Shown: one piece after another, positions 52,142 to 61,902 of the stretch
Position numbering within the stretch: position 1 is the first letter of the stretch
Layout: the number at the start of each line of letters is the position of its first letter
Source: Nitrospirales bacterium LBB_01
GTDB taxonomy: Bacteria; Nitrospirota; Thermodesulfovibrionia; Thermodesulfovibrionales; Magnetobacteriaceae
Reading direction: 5' to 3'
Assembly: GCA_004376055.2 (NCBI GenBank)
Contig: CP049016.1
Location: 62,001 to 126,000, forward strand
DNA length: 64,000 nt
Translations under genes and position numbers: made by a program
Notes under the pieces: generated by a model
The model's input: the letters and a program-made list of their open reading frames with translations, nothing else
The model's database searches: none
What the model was told of the DNA's origin: nothing

Positions 52142-52954
52142 ATGGAGTGCTGCGTAGTGGACGCATTTAAGTTCATCGGAGATATGGTAAGCAACAAGGG
52201 GTTGATTTTTGAGCTAACCATGAGGGATTTTAAGTCAAAGTATCTTGGGTCTTATTTAGGACTTATTTGGGCTTTTATCAATCCGATGGTGTATGTTGTG
52301 ATTTTATGGTTTGTTTTTTACCTTGGCTTTAAGAGTTCAACAGTAGGAAAGGTTTCTTTTTTCCATTGGCTTATAGCGGGTATTGTGCCGTGGTTTTTTA
52401 TTTCTGACAGTTTATCCAGTGCTGCGCACTCTATAGTTGACTATAGTTTTTTAGTGAAAAAAGTTGTATTTAGGATTAGCCTGCTTCCACTTGTAAGAAT
52501 TCTGTCTGCCCTGTACGTGCATCTGTTTTTTCTTGTTTTAGTCCTTTTGATTTATTTTTTCTCAGGGTACAGTCTTGATTGGCATGTGTGCCAGCTGCCG
52601 TATTATCTTTTTGCCGCTGTTGTGTTTGTTACTGGGGTGTCGTGGATAACGTCTTCAGTTACCATCTTTTTCAGGGATATGGGACAGATAGTCAACATGC
52701 TCTTACAGTTTCTCTTTTGGTTAACGCCAATATTTTGGCAAATTAACATTATACCGGCGAAGTTCGTGTTGTTTTTAAAGCTCAATCCTGTCTTTTATAT
52801 AGTCAATGGATACAGAAACAGCTTAATAAACAGAGTGTGGTTTTGGGAGGAGGGATTACTTTCTATTTATTTCTGGATTGTAGTTGCTTTTGTGTTTTTT
52901 ACGGGAGCATTTCTTTTTAGAAGGCTGAGGCCTCATTTTGCAGATGTGATATAA
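52142..52954 (+). CDS. ABC-2 type polysaccharide transporter permease (Wzm-like)
   Basis: 270 residues with six membrane helices. The start has the usual family block ELTMRDFKSKYLGSYLGLIWAFINP, and WFFISDSLSSA and LFWLTPIFWQ are also typical. It forms the channel for export of an O-antigen or capsule chain with the next gene. There is no clear ribosome site; GTG at 52157 is an alternative start. It is 15 nt after glgE, and may be cotranscribed. Confidence 0.92.
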   Translation: MECCVVDAFKFIGDMVSNKGLIFELTMRDFKSKYLGSYLGLIWAFINPMVYVVILWFVFYLGFKSSTVGKVSFFHWLIAGIVPWFFISDSLSSAAHSIVDYSFLVKKVVFRISLLPLVRILSALYVHLFFLVLVLLIYFFSGYSLDWHVCQLPYYLFAAVVFVTGVSWITSSVTIFFRDMGQIVNMLLQFLFWLTPIFWQINIIPAKFVLFLKLNPVFYIVNGYRNSLINRVWFWEEGLLSIYFWIVVAFVFFTGAFLFRRLRPHFADVI

Positions 52955-52958
52955 AACT

Positions 52959-54332
52959 GTGAGCACACTTACGTTTAAAGGGAATACGATTTTGACGGAA
53001 AACACACATATTTTGGGGGATACTGCCTCTACGCTATTGGATAACTACTCAGGGGAAACAGCCATAAGGGCAGAGGGTATTTCTAAAGTCTATAAACTCT
53101 ATAAGAGAAAAATAGACAGGCTAAAGGAATCAATACATCCGTTAAGAAAGCAGTATCATGTTAATTTCTATGCACTTAGAGATGTTTCATTTGAGTTAAA
53201 AAAAGGTCAAACAATTGGAATAATTGGTAAGAATGGAGCTGGCAAATCAACGCTGTTACAGATTTTGACAGGAGTGTTGACACCATCTGCAGGGGTGGTA
53301 TATAGAACCGGCAGGATATCTGCACTGCTTGAGCTCGGTGCCGGATTTAATCCGGAGCTGACTGGTATAGAAAACGTTTACTTTAACAGCACTCTGATGG
53401 GTTATTCTAAAAAGGAAATAGATGAGAAAATAGATGACATTGTAGGTTTTGCTGAAATAGGGGACTTTGCTGAACAGGCTGTTAAAACGTACTCAAGCGG
53501 AATGTTTGTGAGGCTTGCTTTTGCCGTAGCTATAAACATTGACCCTGACATCCTTATCGTTGATGAGGCGTTAAGTGTTGGAGACATACGATTTCAGCAA
53601 AAATGTTTCAGACGCTTCAGGGAATTCAAAGAACAGGGGAAAAGTATAATATTTGTCTCTCATGACATGGGAGCAGTTAAAAATTTTTGCGACATTGCAG
53701 TGTGGCTTAAGGACGGTTCCATACACTCCTTTGGCGACCCTGAGGTTGTAAGTAAGCATTATTTTTCTTTTATGTGTTACGATTCGCTAACTACAGTAGA
53801 TGACACTAAGGCAACCCAGAGCATTGACAATGTCACCGATGATGTTTCCTTGTGGGAGGATGTAAGCGGGTATTCCTCATTTGGCGAGGGAGGGGCTGAG
53901 ATAGAGCGGGTGACACTTATCGACAGAAAAACAGGACAACGCATTGATGCTTTAAATGGAGGAGAGGACGTCCGTTTTATAGTTGATGGTAGGGCAACAA
54001 AACTGATAGCACATCCAGGAATTGGAATAATCCTTAAGGATATCTACGGTAATTTCATATTTACCATTAACAACTACATGTATAACATTTCGATAAAGCC
54101 TCTAAACCCAGCCGATAAAATCAGGGTAGAATTTGACTTTGTGTTTCCAAAGCTAAAAAATGGGCACTATACCTTTACGGCCTCTATTTCCGACGGCACC
54201 CTTGAAACCCACATCCAAAACCATTGGGTGCATGATGCTTACCTCGTACGGCTCGTTAATAACGACATCCGATACAAGATGGGCTGCTACGTCATCCTTG
54301 ACGATGTTGATATGAAAATTGACCTCAGATAG
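52959..54332 (+). CDS. ABC transporter ATP-binding protein with C-terminal carbohydrate-binding domain (Wzt-like)
   Basis: 457 residues: ATPase domain (about 30-270) with Walker A GKNGAGKST, signature YSSGM and Walker B DILIVDEAL, followed by a Wzt C-terminal beta-domain (about 305-455) that recognises the end group of the polysaccharide. The start is GTG at 52959, 4 nt after the permease. It powers export of an O-polysaccharide. A basic linker precedes the ATPase domain (YKLYKRKIDRLKESIHPLRK), usual for this family. Confidence 0.92.
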   Translation: MSTLTFKGNTILTENTHILGDTASTLLDNYSGETAIRAEGISKVYKLYKRKIDRLKESIHPLRKQYHVNFYALRDVSFELKKGQTIGIIGKNGAGKSTLLQILTGVLTPSAGVVYRTGRISALLELGAGFNPELTGIENVYFNSTLMGYSKKEIDEKIDDIVGFAEIGDFAEQAVKTYSSGMFVRLAFAVAINIDPDILIVDEALSVGDIRFQQKCFRRFREFKEQGKSIIFVSHDMGAVKNFCDIAVWLKDGSIHSFGDPEVVSKHYFSFMCYDSLTTVDDTKATQSIDNVTDDVSLWEDVSGYSSFGEGGAEIERVTLIDRKTGQRIDALNGGEDVRFIVDGRATKLIAHPGIGIILKDIYGNFIFTINNYMYNISIKPLNPADKIRVEFDFVFPKLKNGHYTFTASISDGTLETHIQNHWVHDAYLVRLVNNDIRYKMGCYVILDDVDMKIDLR

Positions 54333-54452
54333 ACAACTCCAGCTTTAAGAAAACCTGCTTTTTACAGACTGAAGATGACCCAATGGAAGTTATTTAAACT
54401 GCTATTTTTTTGCATTCATTACAACTTTGCTAATTTCTAAACCTTATGGTTT

Positions 54453-54479
54453 CAAGGGAGGGACTTTGTCCCTCCCTTG
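54453..54479. terminator. Hairpin between convergent wzt-like and PFOR genes
   Basis: Perfect 12-bp stem CAAGGGAGGGAC / GTCCCTCCCTTG with a TTT loop, without T-runs. It lies in the 165-bp gap between the convergent genes and probably ends transcription from both. Confidence 0.6.
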
Positions 54480-54497
54480 ATGGATTACTAATATTTC

Positions 54498-57400
54498 TTA
54501 CTCAGAAGGTGTCCAATTTGCCCAGTGTTTAAGGAAATTCCATCTCCTCTTAACATCGTACTCGGCTTCTTTCATAAGTTTTGCAGCTACTTCAGGCTTG
54601 GATACCTTAAGCTGCTGGTATCTGTTCTGAGCATAGCAGTAATCGGCAAGTGAGCCTGTTGGCTCTTTGCTGTCTAACTGCATAGGGGTTTTGCCCTCAG
54701 TCTCAAGTGTGGGGTTATACCTGTAAAGTGGCCAGTAACCCGTGCTCACGGCCTCTTTCATTATGTCAACAGTCTTAGTGGTGTTTATACCCTGTGCGAT
54801 ACAAGTTGAGTAGGCTATTATAAGCGATGGGCCTTTATACGCCTCAGCCTCTATGAATGCCTTGATAGTCTGAGCAGGGTTTGCTCCAAATGCAACCTGT
54901 GCCACATAAACATGACCGTATGTTGACATTATTAGCCCTATGTTCTTTTTGCCTGTGGTTTTTCCGCCAGCGGCAAACTGTGCTACTGCTCCACGCGGGG
55001 TTGCTTTTGACATCTGACCACCGGTGTTTGAATAAACCTCGGTGTCCATGATGAGTATATTTATGTTTTCACCGGATGCAAGCACCTGGTCAACTCCGCC
55101 GTAACCTATGTCATAACCCCACCCGTCTCCTCCTAAGCACCACACTGATTTCTCTACAAGGAAGTCGGCAAGTGATATAAGACTCTTTGCCTCGTCAGAG
55201 TTATCGCCGGCAAGCGCCTTTTTAAGCTCTGCAATTCTTGCTCTCTGTGCCTCTATACCCTCCAGATTACTCTGATCGGCATTCTTGATAGCATCTATAA
55301 GGGATTTTTGACCGGAAAGCTTTGAGCCTAATTGATCAATAAGTTCTGCTGCCTGTGAGCCAAATTTATCAACAGCCTGTCTCATGCCAAGACCAAACTC
55401 TGCGTTGTCTTCAAACAAGGAGTTTGCCCAGCTTGGACCGCGCCCGTCGGCTCTCTTAGCGTATGGCGTTGTGGGAAGGTTACCGCCATAGATAGATGAG
55501 CAGCCTGTAGCATTTGCTATCATAAGTCTGTCGCCAAAGAGCTGAGTAAGGAGCTTAATATACGGGGTCTCACCACAGCCTGAACATGCGCCTGAGTACT
55601 CAAACAGCGGTCTTACAAGCTGACTGCCCTTAAGTGTGCTGATTTTGTACTTAGACGGGTCTGTTTCGGGAAGATTAAGGAAAAACTTGTAGTTATCGGC
55701 CTCAGAGTAACGAATTGGCTCTTGTAGCGCCATATTAATTGCCTTAACGTCGGTGCGTTTCCCGTCCTTATCCTTCTTGCGTCCCGGGCATACCTCCACA
55801 CAAGAGCCACAGCCAACACAATCCTCTGGTGCCACCTGAACCGTAAACTTAAGACCGGTCAATTCCTTGCCAGTAGCGTCAACCGATTTGTAGTCCTTAG
55901 GAGCGCTGCTCAGATTAGAGGACTCATAAGCTTTAATTCTGATAGAAGCATGTGGGCAAACAAATGAGCATGTGCCACACTGTATACAAGCATCCGCCTC
56001 CCACACAGGTATATGCAGAGCAATGTTTCTCTTTTCATACTGAGTGGTAGCAGTGGGCCAGGTGCCGTCTATCGGCATAGCTGACACAGGAAGAGCATCA
56101 CCGCTTCCTTCTATTATCTTAGCCGTTACATCTTTAACAAACGCTGGAGCATCGTCAGAGACCGCCTTACGCATAGTTATCTTACTTGTGACCTTAGCAG
56201 GCACCGGCACTTCAACTATATTTGCGATAGACTTGTCCACTGCCGTATAGTTCATTTCGACAACTTTGTCGCCTTTTTTCTGATAAGTCTTCTTGATTTC
56301 CCTCTTGATGGCTGTGATAGCCTCATCTTTTGTTACAACGCCTGAGATTACGAAAAATGCAGTCTGCATTATCATGTTGATTCTGTTACCCAGACCCAGC
56401 TCCTCGGCAAGCGCTATGGCGTCAATTATATAAAACTTCATGTTCTTTGTGATTAATGCCTTTTGCACCTCTTTAGGCAGTGTATCCCATACGGTGTCTT
56501 TTCCGTGCGAGGTGGTCAAAAGAAATATGGCGCCATCTTCGGCATTCCCCAGCATGTTGTATTTTTCAAGGAATGACGTGTTGTGACAAGCGATAAAGTT
56601 AGATTTGGATATAAGGTATGGGGATGTGATATTGCCCTTACCGAAGCGCACATGTGAGGTGGTGATTGAGCCGGATTTCTTAGAGTCATACACGAAATAG
56701 CCCTGAGCATGGTTGGCGGTTTCGCTTCCGATAATTTTAATTGTGTTTTTGTTGGCTCCAACAGTGCCGTCAGCACCAAGACCATAAAACATCGCACGCA
56801 CAGTGCCGGCCCCTTCTATGTCAAATGATGGATCGTACTTAAGGCTTGTCTTTGTGACGTCATCGTTAATACCTATAGTGAAGTGATTTTTGGGTTTGGC
56901 TGCTGAGAGGTTGTCAAAAACACCCTTAGCCATAGCTGGTGTGAAGTCTTTAGAGCCAAGCCCGTAACGGCCGCCCACGATTGTCGGGTACTTTTTAAGT
57001 TTGCCGATACCCTGCTCAATCGCCTCGCCGATGGCTGTTCTAACGTCAAGGTACATTGGCTCACCGGTAGCGCCGGGCTCTTTGGTTCTGTCAAGCACGG
57101 CGATGGATTTCACTGTGGCAGGGATAGCAGCTGCAAATGCCGCCACGTCAAACGGTCTGTAGAGTCTTACGTGTATAAGACCAACTTTCCCGCCATTTTT
57201 GTTTAAGTAGTCAACGGTGTTTTGTACAACCTCGCCGCCTGAGGCCATAACAACGACTATTTGCTCGGCATCCTTGTCGCCGTAGTATTCGTAAAGTTTG
57301 TATTTGCGGCCAACCAGCTTGGCAAACTTATCCATTGCTTTTTGCACTATGCCAGGCACTGCGTTATAGAATTTATTGACTGTTTCACGGCCCTGGAAAT

Positions 57401-58073
57401 AAACATCAGGGTTCTGAGCGGTACCGCGCATTGAGGGTCTGTCAGGCGTTAGACCTCTCATACGGTGCTCTACGATTTTGCTGTTATCAATCATTGCTCT
57501 CATGTCATCAAAGGTAAGCTCCTCAATTTTGGCAACCTCGTGCGAGGTTCTGAAGCCGTCAAAGAAATGCAGAAATGGAATACGTGAGTCTAAAGTAGCA
57601 GACTGAGCGATAAGCGCAAAGTCCATAGCCTCCTGCACGTTTTTTGAAGCAAGCAGAGCAAATCCAGTGTTTCTTGTAGCCATAACGTCTGAGTGGTCGC
57701 CAAATATGGAAAGCCCCTGACATGCAAGTGAACGAGCAGTAATGTGAAACACTGTTGGGGTTAACTCACCGGCTATTTTATACATGTTTGGGACTATGAG
57801 CAGAAGTCCCTGTGAGGCAGAACATGTGGTCGCAATAGCTCCAGCGGAAAGTGAACCGTGCACGGCGCCTGCCACTCCGGCCTCTGACTGCATCATGCCG
57901 ACTTTGGGAACTGAGCCCCAAATGTTAACCTGTCCGGCTGCTGTCTTAGAATCGCAGATTTCCGCTATCGGTGATGACGGCGTAATCGGGTAAATTGTTA
58001 TTATCTCGTTTGTGGCATGAACAGTATGTGCGCAAGCCGTACAACCATCCATTGTTACCATCTTTCTACTCAT
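54498..58073 (-). CDS. nifJ: Pyruvate:ferredoxin (flavodoxin) oxidoreductase
   Basis: 1191 residues, the single-chain form. N-terminal domain with TVIYPITPSSP-like (IITIYPITPSSPIAEICD) pyruvate binding, domain II, the gamma-type domain, two [4Fe-4S] motifs CIQCGTCSFVCP and CVGCGSCVEVCPG (about 690-760), a further Cys pair (GACSGCGETPY), and the TPP domain with GDGWGYDIGYGG and NTGGQMSKATP. It interconverts pyruvate, CoA and acetyl-CoA plus CO2 with low-potential electrons. Together with fdh-fhs it fits anaerobic carbon fixation. GGAGGG precedes the ATG and a promoter lies at 58189-58216. Confidence 0.97.
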   Translation of the reverse strand: MSRKMVTMDGCTACAHTVHATNEIITIYPITPSSPIAEICDSKTAAGQVNIWGSVPKVGMMQSEAGVAGAVHGSLSAGAIATTCSASQGLLLIVPNMYKIAGELTPTVFHITARSLACQGLSIFGDHSDVMATRNTGFALLASKNVQEAMDFALIAQSATLDSRIPFLHFFDGFRTSHEVAKIEELTFDDMRAMIDNSKIVEHRMRGLTPDRPSMRGTAQNPDVYFQGRETVNKFYNAVPGIVQKAMDKFAKLVGRKYKLYEYYGDKDAEQIVVVMASGGEVVQNTVDYLNKNGGKVGLIHVRLYRPFDVAAFAAAIPATVKSIAVLDRTKEPGATGEPMYLDVRTAIGEAIEQGIGKLKKYPTIVGGRYGLGSKDFTPAMAKGVFDNLSAAKPKNHFTIGINDDVTKTSLKYDPSFDIEGAGTVRAMFYGLGADGTVGANKNTIKIIGSETANHAQGYFVYDSKKSGSITTSHVRFGKGNITSPYLISKSNFIACHNTSFLEKYNMLGNAEDGAIFLLTTSHGKDTVWDTLPKEVQKALITKNMKFYIIDAIALAEELGLGNRINMIMQTAFFVISGVVTKDEAITAIKREIKKTYQKKGDKVVEMNYTAVDKSIANIVEVPVPAKVTSKITMRKAVSDDAPAFVKDVTAKIIEGSGDALPVSAMPIDGTWPTATTQYEKRNIALHIPVWEADACIQCGTCSFVCPHASIRIKAYESSNLSSAPKDYKSVDATGKELTGLKFTVQVAPEDCVGCGSCVEVCPGRKKDKDGKRTDVKAINMALQEPIRYSEADNYKFFLNLPETDPSKYKISTLKGSQLVRPLFEYSGACSGCGETPYIKLLTQLFGDRLMIANATGCSSIYGGNLPTTPYAKRADGRGPSWANSLFEDNAEFGLGMRQAVDKFGSQAAELIDQLGSKLSGQKSLIDAIKNADQSNLEGIEAQRARIAELKKALAGDNSDEAKSLISLADFLVEKSVWCLGGDGWGYDIGYGGVDQVLASGENINILIMDTEVYSNTGGQMSKATPRGAVAQFAAGGKTTGKKNIGLIMSTYGHVYVAQVAFGANPAQTIKAFIEAEAYKGPSLIIAYSTCIAQGINTTKTVDIMKEAVSTGYWPLYRYNPTLETEGKTPMQLDSKEPTGSLADYCYAQNRYQQLKVSKPEVAAKLMKEAEYDVKRRWNFLKHWANWTPSE

Positions 58074-58188
58074 ACACTTCCCTCCATCAATTTAGTTTTT
58101 TATTTGTTTTGACCATCAAATCCGTCAAAATTACCAAAGCCTTTTCGTGCTTTTATCCCCTGCTTCTATCGGCATTTACATTTTGCCC

Positions 58189-58216
58189 ATTCTAACTTAT
58201 TTCAAAATACAGTCAA
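58189..58216 (-). promoter_or_regulatory. Promoter of the PFOR gene
   Basis: Minus strand: -35 TTGACT (58216-58211), a 16-nt spacer, -10 TAGAAT (58194-58189). Leader about 110 nt. The 308-bp gap 58074-58381 holds this and the next promoter, and no gene. Confidence 0.6.
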
Positions 58217-58307
58217 CGAAAGTATAAAGTATCATTGTAAATAAATTCAAGTAATTTTATTATAAATTTAAAAGGATTTTTAAAAATTTGCAAGGTAATA
58301 GGTGTGT

Positions 58308-58336
58308 TTTACTTGTTTATCGGTTAATGTTATACT
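58308..58336 (+). promoter_or_regulatory. Promoter of the restriction-modification genes
   Basis: -35 TTTACT (58308-58313), a 17-nt spacer, -10 TATACT (58331-58336). Leader about 40 nt to the ATG at 58382. Confidence 0.45.
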
Positions 58337-58381
58337 CACGTCAGTGCAATAAAAATTTTAAACACAGCAAAAAACGAGAAA

Positions 58382-58576
58382 ATGATGAAACCAATTGAAA
58401 TGTTAAGTGATGCGGTCAGTTATCGTCCTCATGAAGATACTGCTGACTTACAATCTTCTGAGCAAATAACTTTTTATGAAAATAAAAGTAAAAAGCCCTT
58501 TACTGTATATCATGATGACACAGAGCACTCAATAAAACTTCTCAAAGGCGACAGTATAGAAAAAAGGAGCAACTAA
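58382..58576 (+). CDS. Small protein preceding the restriction enzyme gene
   Basis: 64 residues from ATG 58382 (a second ATG follows at 58385), charged, ending 4 nt before the restriction endonuclease. No helix-turn-helix is evident, so it is not an obvious controller (C) protein. AT-rich like the next two genes, so probably transferred with them. Role unknown. Confidence 0.5.
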   Translation: MMKPIEMLSDAVSYRPHEDTADLQSSEQITFYENKSKKPFTVYHDDTEHSIKLLKGDSIEKRSN

Positions 58577-58580
58577 CACA

Positions 58581-59393
58581 ATGGCAATTACAAAAAAAGA
58601 AGTAATTACTGAGGTGTATGAACTCTGCACGAAAAACAATGACATGATTTTTGATAATGATACTGTTAAAAGGATTTTAAAACGACATAATTCTAAAACG
58701 AACCCTTACGATATGACTAAATTGGATGATTTGTCAACATTTCCAGAAATATTAATAAACAACGATTTTTTTATTGCACATATTGGTAAAGGTAAGCATC
58801 AATTTGTGAAAGGAATCAAGAATGTTTTTCATGATTTCGAAAAAATAAAAAAAGAAGAATGTATTGTTTGGCCATATAGACCAAGTATTTTAAATGATTT
58901 TTCCGTTTCAGAAAGCAGTATTTTATCACTTTGTTTTAATCAAAGAATAATCCATGATTTTTTATATTTAGATATTGCTGCAAATCCTAAAATTTATAAC
59001 AGTGAACGGAAAAGAGGTATAACATTCGAGTATAGTATAAACGGAAATACTTTCAATTTTGAAGGATTACAAATTGAAATAGATTTAACTACCGAACTTT
59101 CGGGAAAAGTAACAGTTTTTGAAGGGAAAAATACAAAAAATCCCAATAACTGGTTAGACAATTTTAATATTTACCAATTATACAATCCATTTCGATACTA
59201 TTATGATTTAAAAAAATCAGAACACTTAAGCATTAAAGAGATAGATGTTTGCTATCTTGTAAGACAAAAAAAAGAAGATGGCTCTAATATCAGATTATAT
59301 AAATATACTTTTGCAGATTATAAGGATATAACATCAATTCAATTACTGAAAAAAAGAGAATACCGTTTAATGCGGAGGGATTTCGATGAATGA
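58581..59393 (+). CDS. Type II restriction endonuclease (putative)
   Basis: 270 residues. A PD-(D/E)xK-like site is visible: D168 in LQIEIDLT and E181-G-K183 in VFEGKN, where the two acidic residues bind Mg2+ and the lysine assists cutting. Overlaps the following methyltransferase gene by 8 nt, as usual for restriction-modification pairs. Strongly AT-rich compared with the surrounding genes. The family is judged from the active-site pattern and context; the recognition site is unknown. Confidence 0.75.
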   Translation: MAITKKEVITEVYELCTKNNDMIFDNDTVKRILKRHNSKTNPYDMTKLDDLSTFPEILINNDFFIAHIGKGKHQFVKGIKNVFHDFEKIKKEECIVWPYRPSILNDFSVSESSILSLCFNQRIIHDFLYLDIAANPKIYNSERKRGITFEYSINGNTFNFEGLQIEIDLTTELSGKVTVFEGKNTKNPNNWLDNFNIYQLYNPFRYYYDLKKSEHLSIKEIDVCYLVRQKKEDGSNIRLYKYTFADYKDITSIQLLKKREYRLMRRDFDE

Positions 59394-60186
59394 AGAACCT
59401 ATAAATAAAATATATAATGGAGATATTATGACTCTGTTGAAACAACTTCCTGATAAGTGTGTTGATATGGTCTATAGTGATCCTGATTATAATATTGGAA
59501 TAAAGTATAACGCTAATAGTTATACAACTTCATTTGAATCCTATATTTCATGGTATACAGAATTAGCAAAAGAATCTATGCGTGTATTAAAAGATGAAGG
59601 GAATATTTTTTTTATCAATTATCCGCGTCAAAATGCTTATTTATGGGTACATTACTTAGATAAAGCTTGTTATGAAGTCTCTGAATATGTTTGGGTGTAT
59701 AATTCCAACGTAGGACATTCTCCTAGAAAATTCACTCGCGCACATAGAAGTATTTTACATTGTAGAAAAAATAAAGAAAGTAAATGGTACAAATCACAAG
59801 TAGCAGAGCCTTACAAAAATCCGACAGATAAAAGAATAATAAATAATATTGCTAATGGTTCGTCAGGTAGAATGCCATATTCTTGGTTGTATTTTGATCT
59901 GGTTAAAAATGTATCGAAAGATAAAACTATGCATTCCTGTCAAATTCCAACAGGATTAGTAGAAAAGCTGATTAAAGCATCAACAATAGAGAATGATATT
60001 GTCTTAATTCATTTTGCTGGTTCTGGGAATGAAATATTTACTTGTAAAAAACTAAATCGAAATTTTATTAGCGCAGAAATAGATGTAATATATTACCAAA
60101 TGATAAACGAACGATTGAAAATTAATGGTGATATTCCCGATAAATATAAATTAAAAAAAGAAATACAAATACAGAAAATATTTTAG
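59386..60186 (+). CDS. DNA methyltransferase (N4/N6 type), partner of the endonuclease
   Basis: 266 residues. Catalytic motif IV is D32-P33-D34-Y35 (variant of DPPY), near the N-terminus, and AdoMet motif I is F210-AGSG at the C-terminal end, giving the beta-class order (IV ... I). It methylates adenine N6 or cytosine N4 in the recognition site to protect host DNA. GGAGGG precedes the ATG. Very AT-rich. The endonuclease gene overlaps it. Confidence 0.88.
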   Translation: MNEEPINKIYNGDIMTLLKQLPDKCVDMVYSDPDYNIGIKYNANSYTTSFESYISWYTELAKESMRVLKDEGNIFFINYPRQNAYLWVHYLDKACYEVSEYVWVYNSNVGHSPRKFTRAHRSILHCRKNKESKWYKSQVAEPYKNPTDKRIINNIANGSSGRMPYSWLYFDLVKNVSKDKTMHSCQIPTGLVEKLIKASTIENDIVLIHFAGSGNEIFTCKKLNRNFISAEIDVIYYQMINERLKINGDIPDKYKLKKEIQIQKIF

Positions 60187-60373
60187 CAGGCTTGGGCGGA
60201 GGGAAAACATAGCAGGGCTTGGCATTAAAGTGGAGTATGTTTATGTGTTAAGTGATTGGTTTAAAAAGCCTCAATACAAGGATGTACTGGACTATATTCA
60301 TAGCGTTAATTGCCACTACAGATTCAATGAGCTTCCTTTGCCGTGGCTTGGATTGCCTGTGAAAGAAGGCTGA
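60180..60373 (+). pseudogene. Remnant 3' end of a lost gene
   Basis: Directly after the methyltransferase an open frame reads ENIAGLGIKVEYVYVLSDWF..., continues through PLPWLGLPVKEG and ends at a stop at 60373, with no start codon or ribosome site. Composition is less AT-rich than the methyltransferase. It looks like the C-terminal end of a larger gene; my recollection is that such segments occur in restriction endonucleases, but I cannot confirm it. Confidence 0.5.
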
Positions 60374-60393
60374 CAAAACTGCCTGACCAGCCA

Positions 60394-60975
60394 TCATTTT
60401 TCATACTTCTTTACAATTATATCATTTAGCTTTCTTTTTGGCACATAATGAACGGAGTTTTCATCGCGCCAGTATTGTATGCTTGCGCCATCATCTAACT
60501 CTGTGACTACAATCTGCTCTTTTGGTTTTCCAATGGCTATTACCATTTGAATTTCCAGCGTGTCAGGGATTTCAAGCATTTCCCGCAGCTCTTCTTTTTT
60601 TATAGAGATAAGAATGCAGCCACCAAATCCTTTTTCTCTTAGCGCTAAAAGTATAGTCTGAGCCGCTATGCCGTGGTCGCAGATTATATTTCTGCTGATA
60701 TTGGTATCCCCAAGCATCACAATGTAGGCGGCAGGGCGCTCCCCAATAGCAGGCCCCGGCCAGTCTTTTAAGTACCCGGCCCACGTAAGAGTGTTGAAAA
60801 TTAGTTCGTTTGTCTTGGCTTCATTAGACATTATGTATTTAAGCGGCTGAAGGTTTGCGGCCGATGCCGTATATCTTGATATATCAACTGCCCACGAAAG
60901 TGTCTCCATCGCTACCGGAACATCCTGATAAAATCTCCTAACTGAGCGGTTTCCCTTAACCAATTCCTCTATCAC
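60394..60975 (-). CDS. Nitroreductase-family protein
   Basis: 193 residues, FMN-binding nitroreductase fold: GNRSVRRFYQDVPV (phosphate-binding Arg-Ser-Arg), the DHGIAAQTILLALREKGFGGC stretch and MVIAIGKPKEQ. Members reduce nitro groups, quinones or flavins with NAD(P)H. Start GTG at 60975 with GGAGGAG. Substrate not known. Lies 22 nt after mtnP on the same strand. Confidence 0.88.
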   Translation of the reverse strand: MIEELVKGNRSVRRFYQDVPVAMETLSWAVDISRYTASAANLQPLKYIMSNEAKTNELIFNTLTWAGYLKDWPGPAIGERPAAYIVMLGDTNISRNIICDHGIAAQTILLALREKGFGGCILISIKKEELREMLEIPDTLEIQMVIAIGKPKEQIVVTELDDGASIQYWRDENSVHYVPKRKLNDIIVKKYEK

Positions 60976-60997
60976 TTTCTACTCCTCCCATCTATAA

Positions 60998-61783
60998 TCA
61001 CAACTTAGCATCCTTTAAAGCGTTCTTACACGCACAGCCATGAAGCTCCCCAATGTCTGATACCACCTGAAACAGCAGAGTGTTAAGTTTTTGAGAGACC
61101 TTTCTGACAGCATCAATCACCTCAGTGGTGGTGAGTTTTTCTTTGCTTATTCCAGCCGCATAATTTGTAACTGTGGCAACTGTGGCATAGCAAAGTTCAA
61201 GTTCTCTTGCTAAAATAGCCTCAGGCATCTGAGTCATCCCAACCATGTCTGAGCCAAGCTGACCGTAGAGCTTAATCTCAGCTCTGGTTTCAAACCGGGG
61301 GCCCTCGGTGCATACATAAGTGCCTCTTGGCAAAACCGATATATCGCACTCAGCGGCGCTTTTTAAAATAAACGCTCTTAGCGCCGGACAGTAAGGTTCA
61401 GTAAAATCCACGTGATACACTGCGTCCTCATCAAAAAACGTAGTGGGACGATTCTTTGTCATATCTATAATTTGATCAGGCAGCACTATATCACCGGGAG
61501 TCAGTATTGAGCTTATAGAGCCAACAGAGCCGGTTGCAATTATGGTTTTAACCCCCAGTTTTTTCATTCCCCAAATATTTGCCCGGTAGTTAATCATATG
61601 CGGCGGAATGTTGTGAGATGAGTGGTGCCTGGGTAAAAATACGACATCCTGTCCGCCAATTTTTACTATCTTAAAATTATCCGAGGGCTTGCCAAAAGGA
61701 GTTTCAAGCGGAATATCTTTAACCTTTTGAAGCCCCTTCATCTCATATATGCCGCTTCCTCCTATAATCCCTATGTTTGCCAT
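60998..61783 (-). CDS. mtnP: S-methyl-5'-thioadenosine phosphorylase
   Basis: 261 residues, PNP family. Phosphate loop GGSGIY near the start and TEGPRFETRAEI in the middle; C-terminal VATVTNYAAG. It splits methylthioadenosine, the by-product of spermidine synthesis, to adenine and methylthioribose-1-phosphate. GGGAGG before the ATG. Related by pathway to speD at 24767. Confidence 0.93.
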   Translation of the reverse strand: MANIGIIGGSGIYEMKGLQKVKDIPLETPFGKPSDNFKIVKIGGQDVVFLPRHHSSHNIPPHMINYRANIWGMKKLGVKTIIATGSVGSISSILTPGDIVLPDQIIDMTKNRPTTFFDEDAVYHVDFTEPYCPALRAFILKSAAECDISVLPRGTYVCTEGPRFETRAEIKLYGQLGSDMVGMTQMPEAILARELELCYATVATVTNYAAGISKEKLTTTEVIDAVRKVSQKLNTLLFQVVSDIGELHGCACKNALKDAKL

Positions 61784-61902
61784 TTTATAAGCCTCCCATT
61801 AGTATGAATAAACTCTGTTTTATAGTATAATGTATCAGTACCATATATAGCAGTGTATAATAGTCTAAAAGACAGAAAAAAAGCCAAAGGAGGCTTGTAT
61901 TA

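Noticed and set aside
58382-58576. Controller (C) protein of the restriction system
   Set aside because: No helix-turn-helix pattern visible; left as unknown.
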